Below are positions 5,650 through 10,000 of a DNA stretch of 10,000 nt, piece after piece. The notes below the pieces were generated by a model, which was not told where the DNA came from, ran no database searches, and saw only the letters and a program-made list of their open reading frames with translations. The first letter of the stretch is position 1. Each line of letters starts with the position of its first letter. The stretch covers positions 1-10,000 of the forward strand of contig VSJD01000206.1 of NCBI GenBank assembly GCA_008636095.1, in the 5' to 3' direction. This stretch comes from Kiritimatiellota bacterium. GTDB lineage: Bacteria; Verrucomicrobiota; Kiritimatiellia; JAAZAB01. Position numbers and translations under genes: made by a program.

Positions 5650-5676
5650 GTAATACTTATTTAATAATCGTATTAT
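5650..5676. promoter_or_regulatory. candidate NikR operator and promoter of the transport operon
   Basis: A perfect inverted repeat TAATAC (5651-5656) and GTATTA (5670-5675) with a 13-nt AT-rich spacer lies between nikR and the receptor gene. Its right arm overlaps TATTAT (5671-5676), a five-of-six match to a -10 element, so a bound dimer or tetramer would block the promoter. The size suits NikR, whose operators are long-spaced palindromes (E. coli GTATGA-N16-TCATAC). From memory, other lineages use GTRTTAY and RTAAYAC half-sites 13-14 nt apart; here the half-sites occur in the reverse order, so the match is suggestive only. No good -35 was found, and a T8 tract (5633-5640) lies just upstream. 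Confidence 0.5.
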
Positions 5677-5754
5677 GGCGCTGCCCGGGACGGCCGGATG
5701 CCATATTGCCAAAACAATGGTTGCCGCCTCAACAACAGGAAAGGAGTTCGGAAA

Positions 5755-7683
5755 ATGCAAGGAAGAAACCAGTGGGCACTGATCTGCGTGGGCACGATAC
5801 TCTTCGGCGGCGCTGTCGGGGCACAGGTGTCGAGCAACGTCACGGCGGTGCAGGCATCAAACAGCAATGTAACGGAAATCTTGGTTACGGCTTCGCCAAT
5901 CACGGCCTATGAAACCGTCCGAGAGGACGGCGGCAGCGTGTCGGTTGTGGGGCGCAAGCAGATCGAGCGACAGGATGCGCGCGAGCTATCCACGGCCCTG
6001 CGCAGTGTGCCGGGCGTGACGATCGCGCGATTCGACCCACTGGGTGCCTACGGCGGCGCGGAGGGCGGATCCATTTATATCCGGGGCGAAGGCGCTGGAC
6101 GGCCCGGCAGTGAAATCAAGATTTATTCGGATGGTATTCCGCGTGAGTCGGGCGCTTGGGCCCATCCTTTGTTGGACATGACGCCGGTGGATTTCGCGGA
6201 TTCCATTTCCGTGTCCAAAGGGCCTCAGCCGCAAGCCTATGCCGGCACGTTTGGCGCGGTGGATATCCAATCACTGAGGCGGAAAACGCCGGGGTATGAA
6301 ACCGAAATTAATGCTGGTTACGGCAGTTATCAAACGTGGCTAGGCTCGCTGCTGACCGGCGGAAAAATCAACTGGTTCGATTACTATGGCGGCGCCTACC
6401 ATAAGGAATCGCAAGGACACCGGGCGCATTCGGCCGCGAATCTGGATGGGCAGTATCTGCGATTGGGCGGAGACCTCTCGGGCGAAAACCATCTGGCGTA
6501 TATTCTGAATCGAACCGACAACTGGGTACTCGATCCGGGACGCATTGACCAACCGACTCCGGTGCGCGACAAATTTGCCACCGAAACCCTGACGCAGGGA
6601 TTACGATTGGATACACAAAACGACGCCGTTCAAGGGTTTGCCCTGTTATATCTCGATGATGGGAAAATCCGCTGGGACAAGGATCATTTGACGAGCGCCA
6701 CCAACTCGCCCGCGGGCAGTTCCGATACGGACTGGGATAATTACGGGTTCCGTTCGTTGTATGACGTGTTGATCGACAAATGGACCCTGACGGCCGGACT
6801 GGAGGCGGGCGCGGAAGACGGGAAATCCAAAAACACGACGCTTTCCGGCAAAGTGCCGTTTCAGTTTAAGGGTAATTTCAAGACCGTGGCGCCATATCTC
6901 GGTGCGCGGTATGCCATACCCGTCAAGGACGTGACAGTCACGCCTTCGGTCGGCAGTCGTTATTACGTCAGCAGTGAATTTGACAATGAGTTTGCGCCCT
7001 GCGCCGCCCTCGCGGCGACCAAAGACAATGTGACGGTCTTTCTATCCCAATCGCGGGGAATCAACTATCCGGGAGTCTATGTCAAAGGCACATCGGCTTC
7101 GACAATGGATCAATTGAAAGCCGAAGTAATGGATAATACCGAGGGGGGTGTCCACTGGGACTTTTCCCAGCTGGCCTCTTTACAGTCCTCGGTTTTTCAC
7201 ATGTATGGGAATAATCTACTGGAGGTCACGCCGAACGGCTTGCTGAACGTGGGCAAAAAGGCGGTTGACGGATGGGAGACGTCGTTGCATCTTACGCCCT
7301 GGGAGCGGCTGTCATTTTTCGCCGGTCTCACGCTGTTGCATTCTGAGTATGATAAAACACCCCGCGCGCCGAAGGTGAGCACCAGCGCCGGCATGTCGTT
7401 CAAAGTCCTACCGTATGTCAGATTGGATCTGGATGCGCAATACGTCGGCAATCAGTATGCCTATAACGGTCGTTCCGGAACACCGGCGCCGGAGGACCTC
7501 GAAGAAATTAACGGGTATCTGGTGGCGAATGCCAAAGTCACGCTGGATCTCACGGTTTGGACAAAGCTCCCGAGCGAGCTCTATGTTTCCGTGGAAAACT
7601 TGACCGACGAAAGCTACGAGTTCCTGCCTGGCTATCCGATGCCCGGAACGAGTTACTTCTCAGGCGCGCGTCTGAAGTTTTAA
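5755..7683 (+). CDS. TonB-dependent outer-membrane receptor
   Basis: The 642-aa product starts with a signal peptide (hydrophobic core ALICVGTILFGGAVGA, cleavage near residue 23). A TonB-box-like segment EILVTASP (41-48) follows, then a plug domain (about 52-175) with the usual motifs (SVPGV 84-88, IYIRGEG 107-113, IYSDGIPR 123-130, ISVSKGP 151-157). A beta-barrel follows and ends in a strand terminating with Phe (GARLKF). Such receptors use the TonB-ExbBD system to import scarce metal complexes, cobalamin or siderophores through the outer membrane. The NikR context points to nickel or a nickel chelate, by inference. I chose the ATG at 5755 because AAGGAG (5741-5746) precedes it by 8 nt and a signal peptide follows at once; an in-frame ATG at 5698 lacks both. 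At 642 aa it is on the smaller side for the family. It is the first gene of the operon; the next starts 4 nt after its stop. Confidence 0.92.
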   Translation: MQGRNQWALICVGTILFGGAVGAQVSSNVTAVQASNSNVTEILVTASPITAYETVREDGGSVSVVGRKQIERQDARELSTALRSVPGVTIARFDPLGAYGGAEGGSIYIRGEGAGRPGSEIKIYSDGIPRESGAWAHPLLDMTPVDFADSISVSKGPQPQAYAGTFGAVDIQSLRRKTPGYETEINAGYGSYQTWLGSLLTGGKINWFDYYGGAYHKESQGHRAHSAANLDGQYLRLGGDLSGENHLAYILNRTDNWVLDPGRIDQPTPVRDKFATETLTQGLRLDTQNDAVQGFALLYLDDGKIRWDKDHLTSATNSPAGSSDTDWDNYGFRSLYDVLIDKWTLTAGLEAGAEDGKSKNTTLSGKVPFQFKGNFKTVAPYLGARYAIPVKDVTVTPSVGSRYYVSSEFDNEFAPCAALAATKDNVTVFLSQSRGINYPGVYVKGTSASTMDQLKAEVMDNTEGGVHWDFSQLASLQSSVFHMYGNNLLEVTPNGLLNVGKKAVDGWETSLHLTPWERLSFFAGLTLLHSEYDKTPRAPKVSTSAGMSFKVLPYVRLDLDAQYVGNQYAYNGRSGTPAPEDLEEINGYLVANAKVTLDLTVWTKLPSELYVSVENLTDESYEFLPGYPMPGTSYFSGARLKF

Positions 7684-7687
7684 TATC

Positions 7688-8209
7688 ATGAAACATCGTG
7701 AACTTGCCTATTGCGGGCTCTTCGGCGCCGCGGCTCTGCTCCTGCCCGTGCTGTTTCACTTGATCCATCTCGGCCACATTTTCATGCCCATGTACCTGCC
7801 GCTGGTAACGCTGGCGTTTTTTGTCCGGCCGGGACCGGCTTCGCTAACGGCGCTTGTCGTCCCCCTGTTGTCCGGCGCCGCTACGGGAATGCCGCCGTTC
7901 TATCCGCCGGTTGCGCCGGCAATGTCGCTGGAGTTGGCTCTAATGGCCTTGATTATCGGAACAGTCCGTGTGCTTTTCGCTCATATCAATACATTAATGG
8001 TATTGATACCAGCCTTGGTGATCGGCAGAATAGTTAACGCAAGTCTTTTATACCTGTTTGCCCGGCTTATGGAACTCCCGGCAAAGTTTATTGCTGGCGT
8101 ATCCCTGCTGAGCGGCTGGCCTGGACTTATCATCATGATCATTGCCATTCCGGCCATTGTGCGGCTGTCGAGAATTCCCAAAGGCATAGAAGAAAGTAAA
8201 AACAAATGA
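7688..8209 (+). CDS. ECF-transporter substrate-binding (S) component-like membrane protein
   Basis: The 173-aa protein is almost entirely hydrophobic, with about six membrane segments (roughly 8-28, 33-47, 50-66, 80-99, 103-126, 136-160), the size and topology of ECF S components. The segment FMPMYLPLVTLAFF followed by a P-L-L-S-G-A-x-T-G-M-P-P loop (59-70) and a helix with SLELALMAL resembles S components that capture small molecules. It lacks the N-terminal His-containing MHIPDG-type metal site of NikM/CbiM, yet has a local His cluster (His24, His27, His30 in HLIHLGH) that might contact a metal or metal complex. The neighbouring T and A subunit genes support the assignment; the substrate is inferred from NikR and the receptor. 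It begins 4 nt after the receptor stop without a strong ribosome binding site, so translation is probably coupled, and it overlaps the methyltransferase gene by 4 nt (ATGA). Confidence 0.75.
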   Translation: MKHRELAYCGLFGAAALLLPVLFHLIHLGHIFMPMYLPLVTLAFFVRPGPASLTALVVPLLSGAATGMPPFYPPVAPAMSLELALMALIIGTVRVLFAHINTLMVLIPALVIGRIVNASLLYLFARLMELPAKFIAGVSLLSGWPGLIIMIIAIPAIVRLSRIPKGIEESKNK

Positions 8210-8835
8210 AAACTAAGCCCGTTTGCGATCCCCGCTCAGCGTTCTTCGACTCAGTTGCCGATAAATGGGATTCATGGCATGATCTGCCCGATCTTGCCCT
8301 GAATCTGGACGCTTGTCTGGCACAGTTCGGCATGCAGGAAAAAGAAGTCGTGCTCGATGTCGGATGCGGAACTGGAAATCTCACAATGGCGCTTTTGCGA
8401 AGGATGGGGCTATCCGGACGAATTATCGCCATTGACATATCGAAACAGATGCTCGAACAGGCAAGGAAGAAAGTGGGCGACACTCGTGTGACCTGGCATC
8501 AAGCTTCGGCCGGCAAGATTCCCGTTGGCGCGGAGAAAATAGACCGCGTCTTGTGCTTTTCGGTATGGCCCCATCTGGAAGACCCGAACGCTGTTTCAAA
8601 GGAATTTTATCGTGTTCTGCGGCCGGGCGGTTTTTTACACATATGGCATTTGCTACCGCGCGACAAGGTCAATCGCATTCATCAAGAAGCCGATCCATCG
8701 GTGCATCATGACCGACTTGCTCCAGTCGGCGAGACGGCATCCCTGCTCAAGAAAAACCGGTTCAGTATGATTTCAATGGCCGACGATAAAACGCGCTACA
8801 GTATTACCGCGCGTAAAGAGGAATTGTCGTCATGA
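8206..8835 (+). CDS. class I SAM-dependent methyltransferase
   Basis: The 209-aa protein has a Rossmann-type SAM-binding domain: motif I VLDVGCGTG (49-57), an acidic residue binding the SAM ribose (Asp77 in AIDIS), a motif IV region IDRVLCFSVWPHLED (112-126) and the post-motif LRPGG (138-142), all as in the UbiE/Methyltransf_11 group. The C-terminal part has a pattern rich in His and charged residues (HIWHLLPRDKVNRIHQ... HHDRLAP, 145-172) that is not part of the SAM-binding core and may form the acceptor or a metal site. The protein is cytoplasmic. It is encoded between ECF S and T subunits with ATGA overlaps on both sides, so it is made in step with the transporter. I infer a role in modifying the imported ligand, a metal chelator or the transporter; the substrate is unknown. 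Confidence 0.85.
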   Translation: MKTKPVCDPRSAFFDSVADKWDSWHDLPDLALNLDACLAQFGMQEKEVVLDVGCGTGNLTMALLRRMGLSGRIIAIDISKQMLEQARKKVGDTRVTWHQASAGKIPVGAEKIDRVLCFSVWPHLEDPNAVSKEFYRVLRPGGFLHIWHLLPRDKVNRIHQEADPSVHHDRLAPVGETASLLKKNRFSMISMADDKTRYSITARKEELSS

Positions 8836-9584
8836 CTTCGTTCCTTGATTTCTGGGGTTGTGGGAAAGGTCCTTGCCGCCGATTAGCTCCGGCAACGCGT
8901 ATTCTATGCGGAACCATCGTGTTTGTTTGCTGTCTCGTTGCCCCTGTTCATAAGCCTTTGGGTGTTATTCTCTTTGCCTGTGTCGTCACCGGCTGGACAT
9001 TGCTTTGTGGTATTCCATGGAAAACAGTTGCCGGCCTGTGCATGTATGCCTGTATTCTTTTTCTGCCGTTGTTTCTGCTTGCCCCCTGGATTGAGACCGA
9101 TGCATCCGCGAACAATCGCTGGGCCAATGCATTGGCGGTTCCGCTGGAGATAGGCATACGGGGCACGGCGTGTATCTTTATTTGTGTGTCAACGGTTGCC
9201 ATCCTTGATTTATCCGAATTTAATCGTGGTCTTGCCGCTTTGCCACTGCCACGCATGCTGGTCGCGCTCATCCTGCAGATCATTCATCAAACCGCCCTGC
9301 TCGCGAATGAATCACGGCGCATGGCTTGTGCGCTACAGGTACGCGGCATGGCTTCGGGATGTATTCCGAAAATTCGATTTTTCTCCGCGTTGCCTACCAT
9401 TTGGCTCCTGCGACTCATCAATCGCGCCGAACGTGTCGCCGCAGCCATGGCAGTACGTGGAGTTGACACGATTGCCGTTACTTCCATTGCCGCCCCATGG
9501 TCCACACTTGACGTGCTTGCCGTAACGTTTACGTTTCTTCTGCTGGGAATCGTTATTACATTCAGGTGTGTGGATCTCATATGA
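8832..9584 (+). CDS. ECF transporter transmembrane (T) component, CbiQ/EcfT-like
   Basis: The 250-aa integral membrane protein has about five membrane segments (near 22-38, 42-60, 64-86, 108-127 and 225-246) and a long cytoplasmic stretch between the fourth and the last. In that stretch two coupling motifs are visible: LQVRGM (168-173) and AVRGV (207-211). They correspond to the two Ala-Arg-Gly-type motifs with which EcfT/CbiQ proteins grip the ATPases; both read Val-Arg-Gly here, retaining Arg171 and Arg209. The T component couples ATP hydrolysis to toppling of the S component. Its ATG overlaps the methyltransferase stop (ATGA), and its own stop overlaps the ATPase start in the same manner. 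The N-terminus has several cysteines (Cys10, Cys15) of unknown meaning. Confidence 0.85.
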   Translation: MTSFLDFWGCGKGPCRRLAPATRILCGTIVFVCCLVAPVHKPLGVILFACVVTGWTLLCGIPWKTVAGLCMYACILFLPLFLLAPWIETDASANNRWANALAVPLEIGIRGTACIFICVSTVAILDLSEFNRGLAALPLPRMLVALILQIIHQTALLANESRRMACALQVRGMASGCIPKIRFFSALPTIWLLRLINRAERVAAAMAVRGVDTIAVTSIAAPWSTLDVLAVTFTFLLLGIVITFRCVDLI

Positions 9585-10000
9585 AGTCGGCGCTTATCTA
9601 TAACAATGTCACTGTGCGGTACACGCCTGAAGCTCCGGCCGCCATCAGCGGCATCTCTATGGATATCGCTCCCGGCGAGCGGGTGGCGCTTCTGGGCCTC
9701 AATGGTTCCGGCAAGACGACCCTGCTATATGCCTGCGCTGGCCTGGTCCCGTTTGAGGGAACCATTTCGGTGTGCGATGTACCTTTATTGAAGACAACCG
9801 AGCGGCAGATTCGGGACCGGATCGGTTTCTTGTTCGGCATTCCCGATGATCAGATTCTTTTCCCAAACGTGATGGATGACATTGCCTTTACCTTGGAGCG
9901 CCGGGGTATTCTCCCCACGGAAGCCCGTCGGAAGGTGCTGCCCGTTATGGAGATGCTGGGCATCTTAAAGCTGGCCGCGCATTCGCCCCATCGTTTGTCA
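9581..10000 (+). CDS. ECF transporter ATPase (A component), partial at window end
   Basis: The gene opens with ATG at 9581, overlapping the T-component stop, and stays open for 140 codons to the window end. The protein has the ABC ATPase order: an aromatic A-loop region (YNNVTVRY, 7-14), Walker A GLNGSGKT (39-46) and a Q-loop with PDDQILF (Gln91), the form typical of CbiO/EcfA subunits of cobalt, nickel and vitamin ECF importers. The sequence stops at HRLS, just inside the expected signature motif (normally LSGGQ), so Walker B, D-loop and H-loop lie beyond the window. It powers the importer formed with the upstream S and T proteins. Whether it forms a homodimer or pairs with a second ATPase cannot be told. 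Confidence 0.92.
   Translation, partial: MKSALIYNNVTVRYTPEAPAAISGISMDIAPGERVALLGLNGSGKTTLLYACAGLVPFEGTISVCDVPLLKTTERQIRDRIGFLFGIPDDQILFPNVMDDIAFTLERRGILPTEARRKVLPVMEMLGILKLAAHSPHRLS

Noticed and set aside
5614..5660. Intrinsic terminator after nikR (T8 tract at 5633-5640)
   Set aside because: No stable GC-rich stem directly precedes the T-tract; GCAT/ATGC at 5600-5615 is short and too far away.
5613..5912. Open frame starting at the nikR stop
   Set aside because: It overlaps the signal peptide and plug region of the receptor in another frame and crosses the candidate operator.

Overview
The window suggests a diderm (Gram-negative-type) bacterium: it encodes a TonB-dependent outer-membrane receptor, and coding regions are moderately GC-rich with AT-richer intergenic DNA. 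I cannot name the lineage. The dispersed GC-rich inverted repeats of the form CTTCGnCAAAGC...GGCGGGCAGG remind me of uncultured or candidate-phylum genomes, but that is an impression only.

Left part (1-4200), all on the minus strand, transcribed right to left: a GT-B (GT4-like) glycosyltransferase (2920-4185), an amidinotransferase of the guanidino-group-modifying superfamily (1868-2854) and a membrane-anchored SGNH/GDSL hydrolase (170-1468). This looks like part of a surface-glycan or small-molecule glycoconjugate locus, although the genes are separated by non-coding DNA and repeats. A 73-bp repeat lies just downstream of the stop codons of both the hydrolase and the amidinotransferase genes. 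Copies of a second, GC-rich repeat lie at 6-44, 1601-1628 and 4261-4290, and a palindrome covers the GTG start of the amidinotransferase.

Middle (4186-5199): about 1 kb without a convincing protein gene. It holds a possible promoter for the glycosyltransferase and the 5' half of a tRNA-Ser(UGA) gene broken immediately after the anticodon loop (4691-4731), with a promoter-like sequence in front. Next come an AT-rich stretch, a triplicated 10-bp TTACCATG repeat, four copies of GGTGACAA(GT) in both orientations, a large imperfect stem-loop, and the nikR promoter region. The tRNA fragment plus clustered short repeats resemble the remains of an integrase attachment site.

Right part (5200-10000), all on the plus strand: nikR (nickel-responsive regulator with all four nickel ligands), then a palindrome-bearing promoter region, then a tightly packed operon. 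The operon encodes a TonB-dependent receptor, an ECF-type S component, a class I SAM-dependent methyltransferase, an ECF T component (CbiQ-like) and an ECF ATPase that runs off the window. The last three junctions are ATGA overlaps. The inferred job is nickel-repressed import of nickel, probably as a complex: the receptor would carry it across the outer membrane and the ECF transporter across the inner membrane. The unusual part is the methyltransferase encoded between the S and T subunits, together with an S component that lacks the NikM/CbiM hallmark. This NikR-linked cluster is the best candidate here for an incompletely described system.
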